Below, in pieces: positions 7,377 to 13,621 of a stretch of 15,017 nucleotides of DNA. The stretch spans positions 1 through 15,017 of the forward strand of contig JAAYXG010000017.1 of assembly GCA_012516015.1 (NCBI GenBank), given 5' to 3'. The stretch is from Lysobacteraceae bacterium (GTDB lineage Bacteria; Pseudomonadota; Gammaproteobacteria; Steroidobacterales; Steroidobacteraceae). Below the pieces are notes generated by a model. It saw only the letters and a program-made list of their open reading frames with translations. It searched no databases and was not told where the DNA came from. The translations under genes and the position numbers were made by a program. Positions within the stretch are counted from its first letter, which is position 1; every line of letters begins with the position of its first letter.

Positions 7377-8573
7377 TCAACCGAACATCGCCCGAATGAC
7401 CGCCGCCAGCACGCACCAGACAAGCACGATCAGTACGGATGCGCGTGCGAATGCGAGCATGAGCAAGCCGATCAACGCGATCGCCGCGTCGGTCGGTGCG
7501 AGGACCGCGCTCGTCCACACGGGGTCATAGAGCGCAGCAGCGAGGAGTCCGACGACGGCGGCGTTGATGCCGGCCAGCGCATTCACCGCACGCTCGCGCC
7601 TTGCGATCATGCGCCACATCGGCAGCACGCCTGCGACAAGCAGCATGCCGGGAAGAAAGATCGCGCCTATACCGATCAAGGAGCCCGCGATCGCCGCAGT
7701 CGCATCGAGTCGCGCACCGAGAAACGCCGCGACGGAGAACATCGGCCCGGGGACTGCCTGCGCGGCGCCGTAGCCAGCGAGAAATTCATCTGCGTCGATC
7801 CAGCCTGGCGCGACGACCGTCTCCTCGAGCAACGGCAGCACGACATGCGCACCGCCGAACACGAGCGCGCCTGCGCGATAGAACGCTTTCGCGGCCGCCA
7901 AGAGTCGAGGCAGCCCTCCATCTGGCATTAATGCAAGGCCGAGCAAACACGCGAAGATCACGAGCAGCAGCACACCCGCTTTCGCACCATAGCGCACGGA
8001 AAAGGTCGCACCGCCGATGCTGACCTCGCGCCTGCAAAGCAACATGCCGAGCAGTGCGCCGCCGGCGACGACGGCAAGTTGCACGACCGCCGTGCCGCTC
8101 AGAACGACGACGGTTGCGGCGGCAAGCGCGATGAGTCGCCGACGCAAGTCGGGCGTGAGTCGTGCCGCCATCGTGATCACGCCGTGTGCGACGACGGCAA
8201 CGGCGACGAGCTTGAAACCATGCAGCAGCGCCGCGCCCAACGCGGTATCGAGCCTCGGCGTGACATAGGCAAAAGCGAACATGAGGAGCGCGGACGGCAA
8301 CGTGAATCCGAGGAATGCCGCGAGTGCGCCGAGCCAGCCGCCGCGAATGAGGCCGAGCGAGAAGCCGATCTGGCTGCTCGCGGGCCCCGGCAAAAACTGC
8401 GACACGGCGACGAGCTGCGCGTACTGCGCATCGTCGATCCAGCGCCGACGCTCGACGAACTCGCGATGAAAGTAGCCGACGTGTGCGATCGGCCCACCGA
8501 ACGACGCGAGCCCCAGCTTCAAGAACGCAGAGAAGATCTCGCCTGCCGATATCACAGAAGCGCCTTCGGTCAC
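7377..8573 (-). CDS. chrA: Chromate transporter ChrA (CHR family, bidomain)
   Basis: Inner-membrane chromate efflux protein of the long-chain CHR family, 398 residues, with two homologous halves. Half 1 carries LKLGLASFGGPIAHVGYF (19-36) and VSQFLPGPASSQIGFSLG; half 2 repeats the pattern with GALVFGGAHVVLPLLEE and GYGAAQAVPGPMFSVAAFLGA. FGGP/FGGA and PGP are the family signatures, and roughly ten hydrophobic segments are visible. Efflux of chromate driven by the membrane potential is known for characterised members. The start is GTG 8573; AAGGAG lies 12 bases upstream, rather far, and a second in-frame GTG six codons later is possible. It lies 75 bases downstream of the copper ATPase on the same strand and may share its transcript. 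No ChrB-type regulator is in view. Confidence 0.93.
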   Translation of the reverse strand: MTEGASVISAGEIFSAFLKLGLASFGGPIAHVGYFHREFVERRRWIDDAQYAQLVAVSQFLPGPASSQIGFSLGLIRGGWLGALAAFLGFTLPSALLMFAFAYVTPRLDTALGAALLHGFKLVAVAVVAHGVITMAARLTPDLRRRLIALAAATVVVLSGTAVVQLAVVAGGALLGMLLCRREVSIGGATFSVRYGAKAGVLLLVIFACLLGLALMPDGGLPRLLAAAKAFYRAGALVFGGAHVVLPLLEETVVAPGWIDADEFLAGYGAAQAVPGPMFSVAAFLGARLDATAAIAGSLIGIGAIFLPGMLLVAGVLPMWRMIARRERAVNALAGINAAVVGLLAAALYDPVWTSAVLAPTDAAIALIGLLMLAFARASVLIVLVWCVLAAVIRAMFG

Positions 8574-8648
8574 GGGGTACCGTAACTCCTTCGCGTGCCT
8601 TGCGCCCTTGCGAAATTCATCTTCTTCTCGCTACCCGACGCTTGGCGC

Positions 8649-10964
8649 TCACGCTTTGAGTCGCAGCGCGTTCGTAATCACCGACACGGACGACATGCTC
8701 ATCGCGACCGCGGCGATCATCGGCGAGAGGAGCCAACCGGTGAACGGATAGAGAAGACCCGCGGCGATCGGCACGCCGAGCGCGTTATAGACGAACGCGA
8801 ACGCGAGGTTCTGGCGCATGTTCTTCACGGTCGCCAACGATATCGCGCGCGCACGCGCGATGCCGCGCAAGTCGCCCTTCACGAGCGTGACTTGCGCGCT
8901 GCTCATCGCAACGTCGGTGCCCGTACCCATCGCGATGCCGACGTCCGCTTTCGCGAGCGCCGGCGCATCGTTGATGCCGTCCCCGGCCATGCCGACGACA
9001 CGCCCTTCGCGCTGCAATCTCTCGACGAGCTGCAATTTATCTGCCGGCGTCACCTCGCCGTGCACCTCATCGATGCCGAGACGTCTGGCCACCGATCGGG
9101 CTGTCGTCTCTCCATCGCCGGTCGCCATCACGATGCGTATACCGGCACGATGGAGCGCGTCGACCGCTTCGGGCGTGCTCGCTTTGATCGGGTCGGAAAC
9201 GGCAAGCAAGCCGAGGAGCTGCTTATCGCGCGCCAAGAACATCACGCTCGCCCCCTCACGCCGCAACGTCTCTGCTTCTTCGGAAAGCACGTCGACATCC
9301 ACGCCTTCTTCTTTCATGAGCGCGGTGTTGCCGAGCGCAACGCGGCGCTGATCGACGACGCCGCGCACGCCGATACCGGACGATGACTCGAAGTGTTCGA
9401 CGCGGGAGAGCGCGAGCCCCCGTTCGCGGGCAGCCGCGACGATGGCCATCGCGAGCGGATGCTCGCTGCCTTGATCGACGCTCGCCGCGATCCGCAGCAC
9501 TTCCGCTTCGCTGATCTCCGCGACTGAGATTGCCTTGTCGAACGCAGGTCTCCCCTCCGTGAGAGTCCCTGTCTTGTCTACGATCATCGTATCGACACGC
9601 CGAAAATTCTCGACGGCGGCAGCATCCTTGAACAGCACGCCTTGCGCAGCCGCCCTGCCGGTCCCGACCATGATCGACATCGGCGTCGCGAGCCCGAGCG
9701 CACACGGGCACGCGATGATCAACACCGCGACCGCATTGATGAGACCGAATTTCCAACCCTGCTCGCCGCCGAGCAGACCCCATGCGAAGAACGACACGAT
9801 CGCGACGGTGACGACCGTCACGACGAAGTAGCCCGAGACGCGATCGGCCAAGCGCTGCATCGGCGCCTTCGAGCGCTGCGCCTCCGCGACCATTTGCACG
9901 ATCTGCGCGAGCACGGTTTCCGAACCGACGTGCTCGGAGCGAATGACGAGACTCCCGCTCGTATTCATCGTCGCGCCGATCACCTTGTCGCCCGGCCGCT
10001 TCGTGACCGGCACGGGCTCTCCCGTCAGCATCGATTCGTCGATCGAGCTCGTGCCTTCGACGACGACCCCGTCGACCGGCACCTTTTCGCCCGGACGAAC
10101 TCGCAACGTATCGCCGACGTGCACATGCGCGAGCGGAATGTCTTCTTCCGTCCCGTCCGGCGCGATACGCCGCGCAGTCTTGGGTGCGAGTCCGAGCAGT
10201 GCTTTGATCGCAGCCGAGGTTTGCGAGCGCGCCCTCAGCTCGAGGATCTGTCCGAGCAGCGTAAGAGAGATGATGACGGCCGCGGCCTCGTAGTACACCC
10301 CGACGCGGCCATGCTCCACGAAGCTCTCCGGGAAAATCTGCGGTGCGACCGTCGCGACGACGCTGTAGAGGAACGCTGCCGACGTTCCAAGCCCGATCAA
10401 CGTCCACATGTTCGGGCTGCGATTCACGATCGATTGCACGCCGCGTACGAAGAACGGCGCACCGGCCCACAAAACGATCGGCGCGCTCAGCACGAGCTCG
10501 ACCCAGGTTTGGGCGCGGATGTCCATCAACCCGAGCCGATGGCCGAACATCGCGAGCACGACGACGGCGATCGTGAGCGGCAGTGTCCACCAGAATCGGC
10601 GGCGAAAATCGACGAGCTCGGGGTTCTCGCCTTCGTCTTCCAGACTCGGCATGAGCGGCTCGAGTGCCATACCGCATTTGGGACACGTGCCTGGATGATC
10701 CTGCCGAATCTCCGGATCCATGGGGCAGGTGTAAATCGTGCCCGGGGGCGCGGGCGGCGCTGCGCGCGAAGCTTCGCGGTTGGGATTCAGATATTTTTGA
10801 GGATCCGCAACGAACTTCGCGCGACATCCCGCCGAACAGAATCCATAGGTCGTGCCGCCCACTTCCGCGCGATGCGGCGACTCGGGCTTCACCGTCATGC
10901 CGCACACCGGATCCTTGAGCGTCGCCGGTTCCGACGCGCGATGCGCCGAGTGATCGTGACTCAT
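8649..10964 (-). CDS. copA: Cu+/Ag+-type heavy-metal P1B ATPase with YHS and Cys-rich N-terminal modules
   Basis: ATP-driven metal exporter of the inner membrane, 771 residues. A His-rich start (MSHDHSAH) leads into a YHS domain (about 17-58: DPVCGM, then FCSAGC, with Cys21, 43, 47). A second metal module follows (78-102: [20 protein letters not shown]). No classical HMA/GMxCxxC domain is present. The ATPase core is intact: TGEP (314-317), CPC in the ion path (419-421), phosphorylation site Asp463 in DKTGTLTEG, His502-Pro503 (EHPLA), [10 protein letters not shown] (661-670). YNALG (726-730) and the MSMSS helix (755-759) match Cu+ pumps. I chose ATG 10964; the frame is open another 21 codons, but those cover the degenerate oxidase remnant. 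chrA follows on the same strand. Cu+ is the likeliest substrate from CPC and the membrane motifs; Ag+ is also possible. The gene symbol follows the ATPase CopA, not the oxidase CopA. Confidence 0.93.
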   Translation of the reverse strand: MSHDHSAHRASEPATLKDPVCGMTVKPESPHRAEVGGTTYGFCSAGCRAKFVADPQKYLNPNREASRAAPPAPPGTIYTCPMDPEIRQDHPGTCPKCGMALEPLMPSLEDEGENPELVDFRRRFWWTLPLTIAVVVLAMFGHRLGLMDIRAQTWVELVLSAPIVLWAGAPFFVRGVQSIVNRSPNMWTLIGLGTSAAFLYSVVATVAPQIFPESFVEHGRVGVYYEAAAVIISLTLLGQILELRARSQTSAAIKALLGLAPKTARRIAPDGTEEDIPLAHVHVGDTLRVRPGEKVPVDGVVVEGTSSIDESMLTGEPVPVTKRPGDKVIGATMNTSGSLVIRSEHVGSETVLAQIVQMVAEAQRSKAPMQRLADRVSGYFVVTVVTVAIVSFFAWGLLGGEQGWKFGLINAVAVLIIACPCALGLATPMSIMVGTGRAAAQGVLFKDAAAVENFRRVDTMIVDKTGTLTEGRPAFDKAISVAEISEAEVLRIAASVDQGSEHPLAMAIVAAARERGLALSRVEHFESSSGIGVRGVVDQRRVALGNTALMKEEGVDVDVLSEEAETLRREGASVMFLARDKQLLGLLAVSDPIKASTPEAVDALHRAGIRIVMATGDGETTARSVARRLGIDEVHGEVTPADKLQLVERLQREGRVVGMAGDGINDAPALAKADVGIAMGTGTDVAMSSAQVTLVKGDLRGIARARAISLATVKNMRQNLAFAFVYNALGVPIAAGLLYPFTGWLLSPMIAAVAMSMSSVSVITNALRLKA

Positions 10965-10987
10965 TTCGTTGGCCCTACTCGAGTAGA

Positions 10988-11544
10988 TCAAGAGTAACCA
11001 CAAATGGGGTGCCGCCGAACGCCCCACATGCGCCGCTCTTGGAGCGTTCGACGCAAGCCGCGCTCGCGCACATCGCGGGCGAAGTCGCCTACGGTCCGTT
11101 TGTCGTAGTTGAAGTAGCCGCTTTGCTTCTTCAACTTCGCGAACAGATGCTCGGGATCCATGTCCGGTACTCGTACACCCCGCCGGGCGGGATACCCTCG
11201 AAGCTGAGCCCAGGCACGCCGTCCATGTCGGCAGGCACGATCATGCCGTGCCAATGGATCGAGGAACGCTCACGCAAGGTGTTTCGAACCCTCAAGGTCA
11301 CCGTGTCGCCCTCGCGCCAACGCAGGAGCGGCGCCGGCAAATGTCCGTTTGCCACTGTCGCGAACCGATGCCTCCCGGTAAAGTTCGCAGGCACGATGCC
11401 AATTTCAAGGTCGAATCGAGTACCGGATAGCACGCGGCTGGCGACGGATGCGCGCGGCTCGCTCATGGCGCTTTTCGGCGCGCCGAGCACGAACACACCG
11501 GCCGCTGCCTGAATGAACCCTCTACGCGTCAACAACGCTGTCAT
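10988..11544 (-). pseudogene. Decayed multicopper oxidase of CopA/PcoA type (internal deletion and 3' truncation)
   Basis: Remnant of a periplasmic copper-resistance oxidase. ATG 11544 opens with a Tat signal (TRRGFIQAAAGVFVLG) and proceeds through the first cupredoxin domain: GDTVTLRVRNTLRERSSIHW, then [14 protein letters not shown] and [10 protein letters not shown], including the HWHG copper-ligand motif. At about 11165 the homology jumps, in another frame, to [20 protein letters not shown] and the [10 protein letters not shown] segment, which lies well downstream in full CopA/PcoA proteins. The stretch holding the HSH copper motif is missing. Homology then stops near 11005, so the second and third cupredoxin domains and the remaining copper ligands are gone. 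Intact members have roughly 550-620 residues. It precedes the ATPase on the same strand, consistent with a former operon. The family comparison is from memory; the frame change and short length are seen directly. Confidence 0.82.
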
Positions 11545-11643
11545 CGCATTTCCATCTCGCGCGTTGCCCTCATTGTCGCAGATGGCAACCAAGAGAACAC
11601 CGACTGCGTTAAGACGACTCAAATCGCTTGCGGTAACCGTCGA

Positions 11644-12531
11644 ATGAAGCCCCTGCTGTATGCCTTTCCCGACGACGAAGACTTCGCGCAACGACTCGTC
11701 TCCCATCTAGATGTGGAACAGTCGAGCTTTGAATGGCGGCGATTCCCCGATCGCGAATCGCTGATCACCTTGCATGGCGATTGCAGCGGCCGCGACGTCA
11801 TCATCCTGTGCACGCTGACCGACGTCGACGTGAAGACCCTGCCGCTCTACTTCCTCGCCGCGACCGCGCGCGAGCTCGGTGCGCGGCGAGTAAGTCTCGT
11901 CGCACCGTACCTGGCCTACATGCGACAGGACGAGCGCTTCCATCCCGGTCAGTCGCGCAGTGCTCATAGTTATGCGGAGCTCATGTCGACGACATTCGAT
12001 TGGCTCATCACGGTCGACCCTCATCTGCACCGCATTTCGTCGCTCGACGAGATCTACTCGATTCCGACCATCGCCGTGAGCGCGATGCCCGCGGTCGCAG
12101 ACTGGGTGCGCGCGAACGCTCGCCATCCGGTGCTCATCGGCCCGGACGCCGAAAGCAGTCAATGGGTCGATCGTGTCGCGCAATCGATCGGGGCGCCCTC
12201 GATCATTCTGGAGAAGGTTCGGCACGGCGATCGCAACGTACAGGTGAGCGATTTCGATCCCGCTCGCGTCCGCGGACGAACACCGATCGTGCTCGACGAC
12301 ATCGCCTCTTCCGGTCGCACGTTCGTCGAGGTGCTCAAGAAGTTATCGGCAGCCGGCGTCACAGACGCCACTTGCGTCGTCGTTCACGCGCTTTTCGCCG
12401 ACAGCGCCGAAAGCACGCTGGTCGCCGCAGGCGCCGGTCGGATCGTATCCACGAATACGGTATCTCACGAGACGAACGCGATCGACGTCACGCCGCTCGT
12501 AGCCGCTGCGATCCAGAAGTTCCTAGCTTGA
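11644..12531 (+). CDS. prs: Ribose-phosphate pyrophosphokinase, short divergent form
   Basis: Cytoplasmic PRPP synthase-type protein (ribose 5-phosphate + ATP to PRPP + AMP), 295 residues, a little shorter than the usual bacterial enzyme of about 315. Visible motifs are RRFPDRES (32-39), the ATP-binding stretch YMRQDERFHPGQ (92-103), VDPHLH (124-129), PDAESSQWVDRVA (167-179), a flexible-loop pair Lys191/Arg193 in EKVRHGDR, and the PRPP-binding loop VLDDIASSGRTF (216-227). Several positions differ from housekeeping Prs, where RQDRK and PDxGG are usual, so this is likely a paralogue rather than the main enzyme. It is divergent from the oxidase remnant with a 99-base gap (which holds a GTTGCC/GGCAAC inverted repeat at 11563-11589). 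The ribosome-binding site is weak. The link to the metal genes is positional only. Confidence 0.82.
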   Translation: MKPLLYAFPDDEDFAQRLVSHLDVEQSSFEWRRFPDRESLITLHGDCSGRDVIILCTLTDVDVKTLPLYFLAATARELGARRVSLVAPYLAYMRQDERFHPGQSRSAHSYAELMSTTFDWLITVDPHLHRISSLDEIYSIPTIAVSAMPAVADWVRANARHPVLIGPDAESSQWVDRVAQSIGAPSIILEKVRHGDRNVQVSDFDPARVRGRTPIVLDDIASSGRTFVEVLKKLSAAGVTDATCVVVHALFADSAESTLVAAGAGRIVSTNTVSHETNAIDVTPLVAAAIQKFLA

Positions 12532-12552
12532 TGTCGATGCGTCGTGGGTAGC

Positions 12553-12568
12553 CCGGATTGAGCTCCGG
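12553..12568 (+). terminator. Terminator-like hairpin after prs
   Basis: CCGGA-TTGAGC-TCCGG forms a perfect 5-bp stem 21 bases after the prs stop. The surrounding GTAGCCCGGATTGAGC...GGAAT text resembles a widespread proteobacterial intergenic repeat (GTAGCCCGGATG...GGAATCCGGG), here apparently shortened. There is no T-run, so termination strength is uncertain. Confidence 0.4.
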
Positions 12569-12653
12569 AATACCACAGAGAACACAAAGAAAGACAATCC
12601 GAGTCTTCTTCCGTTTTGCGATCTTTGTGTCCTTTGTGGTCGTCCCGATTCCG
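12566..12653. repeat. Palindromic intergenic repeat with ACCACA(A/G)AG(G/A)ACACAAAGA arms
   Basis: The left arm ACCACAGAGAACACAAAGA (12572-12590) and the right arm TCTTTGTGTCCTTTGTGGT (12622-12640) are inverted copies matching at 17 of 19 positions. CGGAAT (12566-12571) and ATTCCG (12648-12653) extend the symmetry outward, and AAGAC/GTCTT (12591-12607) forms an inner stem. From memory, CCACAAAGGACACAAAGA-like palindromes recur between genes in many proteobacteria. The element is AT-richer than its surroundings and lies between the prs terminator and the riboswitch promoter. Confidence 0.65.
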
Positions 12654-12677
12654 ACATCTCGACTCCCGCAGATAACC

Positions 12678-12693
12678 TGGTATGATCGCGGCC
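12678..12693 (+). promoter_or_regulatory. Extended -10 promoter for the Mn riboswitch transcript
   Basis: TG-G-TATGAT (12678-12686) fits an extended -10 element of sigma-70 promoters. No good -35 is seen at the expected distance, as is usual for extended -10 promoters. Initiation about seven bases on, near 12693, would put the first conserved aptamer bases almost at the 5' end of the RNA. Confidence 0.6.
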
Positions 12694-12842
12694 GTCATTG
12701 GGGAGTAGCCTCCTGCGGCGCTTGTGCCGCCGGGCTTACATCAACAGACTTGGTCCGAAGGGCCATGGTGTAAGCGGCTTCAGCGTCTGGCGAGACCTTT
12801 GATCACTCCATTCCGGTATGGGCCGGGAATGGGCGTGATCAA
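12694..12842 (+). promoter_or_regulatory. yybP-ykoY manganese riboswitch with expression-platform hairpin
   Basis: Cis-acting Mn2+ sensor in the leader of the exporter gene. The conserved 5' segment GGGGAGTAGCC (12700-12710) and 3' segment GCGAGACCTTTG (12790-12801) are hallmarks of the yybP-ykoY class. Between them are a GCGGC/GCCGC hairpin (12715-12730) and the A-rich ACATCAACAGACTTGGTC segment that matches the Mn-contacting loop of the class. Downstream, TTGATCAC (12799-12806) pairs perfectly with GTGATCAA (12835-12842), with CCATTCC/GGAATGG inside (12808-12814, 12826-12832). This strong stem takes over the TTTG end of the aptamer closing helix, so the two are probably alternative folds. 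No T-run follows, so control of translation or Rho access is more likely than intrinsic termination. The downstream gene is an Mn exporter, which fits. Confidence 0.92.
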
Positions 12843-12871
12843 TTGCGTCTCTCGGCCCTGGAACCGTATCG

Positions 12872-13426
12872 ATGGAAGCCTTCTTCATCTCCACCGGCCT
12901 CGTCGCTCTCGCCGAAATCGGGGATAAGACTCAACTTCTCGCGCTGGTGCTGGCTGCGCGCTTCCGCAAGCCGCTTCCGATCGTTTTCGGGATCCTGATT
13001 GCGACCCTGCTGAACCACGCCGCTGCAGGCGCTGCCGGCGCTTGGCTGTCTCACGCCGTCGGCGAGCAAACCATGCGCTGGCTCCTCGGCACGTCGTTCA
13101 TCGCGATGGCCTGTTGGATGATCATCCCGGATAAATATGAAGAACGGCAGAATTGCGATGCCCGCTTCGGCGTGCTGTTGACGACGCTGATTGCCTTCTT
13201 CTTGCTCGAAATCGGCGATAAGACCCAGATCGCGACGGTCGCCCTCGCGGCCAAATACGATTCGCTCATCTACGTCGTCGTCGGCACGACGCTCGGCATG
13301 ATGATCGCGAACGTCCCGGCGGTGTTTTTGGGCGACGTTGCGGCAAAGCAGCTCAACGTCCGACTCATTCAACGGATCGCCGCCGGCATCTTCGCGGTGC
13401 TGGGCGTGCTGGTGCTGGCGGGTTAA
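12872..13426 (+). CDS. UPF0016/TMEM165-GDT1 family Mn2+ exporter (MneA-type)
   Basis: Inner-membrane manganese exporter, 184 residues with about six hydrophobic segments arranged as two repeats. Each repeat opens with the family signature E-x-G-D-K-T: Glu15-IGDKTQ and Glu113-IGDKTQ, whose acidic residues are expected to bind the cation. The repeats are joined by a hydrophilic loop (about 86-98, PDKYEERQNCDAR). Length matches two-repeat bacterial members such as MneA, which export Mn2+ and protect against manganese excess. The start ATG 12872 lies 30 bases after the riboswitch hairpin; the ribosome-binding site (GGAAC, 12860-12864) is weak, consistent with a controlled start. Induction by Mn2+ through the riboswitch is strongly expected from the class but not shown here. 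Confidence 0.93.
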   Translation: MEAFFISTGLVALAEIGDKTQLLALVLAARFRKPLPIVFGILIATLLNHAAAGAAGAWLSHAVGEQTMRWLLGTSFIAMACWMIIPDKYEERQNCDARFGVLLTTLIAFFLLEIGDKTQIATVALAAKYDSLIYVVVGTTLGMMIANVPAVFLGDVAAKQLNVRLIQRIAAGIFAVLGVLVLAG

Positions 13427-13437
13427 CGCACAACGAA

Positions 13438-13453
13438 TCGGAAAGAATTCCGA
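13438..13453 (+). terminator. Weak terminator-like hairpin after the Mn exporter
   Basis: TCGGAA-AGAA-TTCCGA, a perfect 6-bp stem, lies 11 bases after the exporter stop. No T-run follows. It may end the riboswitch transcript or protect its 3' end. Confidence 0.35.
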
Positions 13454-13540
13454 CACCGATCTCCCTTCGGCGCACTGTCCAATCGTGCTTCCAATCGCCG
13501 GGCACACATATATTATTGGCGCTGGGGAGGAAGGGTCGCG

Positions 13541-13612
13541 ATGGCGTCATTACCGCAACTCAAAGCCAGCGGGTCGAACGCGGGCGTCATGCCGTTTGCC
13601 AGCTATGCCTAG
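13541..13612 (+). other. 23-codon leader frame ending in an in-frame TAG before the EAL gene
   Basis: GGGGAGGAAGGG (13524-13535) is the strongest ribosome-binding site in this part of the window and directs initiation at ATG 13541. Translation gives MASLPQLKASGSNAGVMPFA then SYA, and meets TAG (13610-13612). The same frame then stays open for more than 1,400 bases to the edge as the EAL protein. One base (TAG to CAG, Gln) would restore a continuous gene. An AT-rich TATATTATT (13509-13517) could be the -10 region. Possible explanations are an amber mutation, a coupled leader peptide or a base-call error. Confidence 0.6.
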
Positions 13613-13621
13613 GTGCTTCGG

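Noticed and set aside
6296..7423. A 375-codon minus-strand frame across the BON/SRPBCC 3' half and the lipoprotein region
   Set aside because: It overlaps the SRPBCC domain in antisense and contains no recognisable motif or good ribosome-binding site.
9642..10997. A 451-codon plus-strand frame opposite the copper ATPase
   Set aside because: It is antisense to a fully motif-supported ATPase and its product is Arg/Asp/His-rich with no domain; it is a GC-rich antisense artefact.
10965..11027. A 21-codon N-terminal extension of the copper ATPase
   Set aside because: The extra residues come from the decayed oxidase remnant; MSHDHSAH at 10964 is the natural His-rich start.
11545..11706. A 54-codon extension of the oxidase remnant upstream of ATG 11544
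   Set aside because: It would place residues before the Tat signal and overlaps the divergent prs start.
12545..12660. The palindromic repeats as part of a CRISPR array or an insertion sequence end
   Set aside because: There is only one inverted pair, no regular spacers, no transposase and no target duplication in the window.
12839..13507. A 222-codon minus-strand frame over the Mn exporter
   Set aside because: It is the antisense of the two EIGDKT repeats and has a low-complexity charged product.
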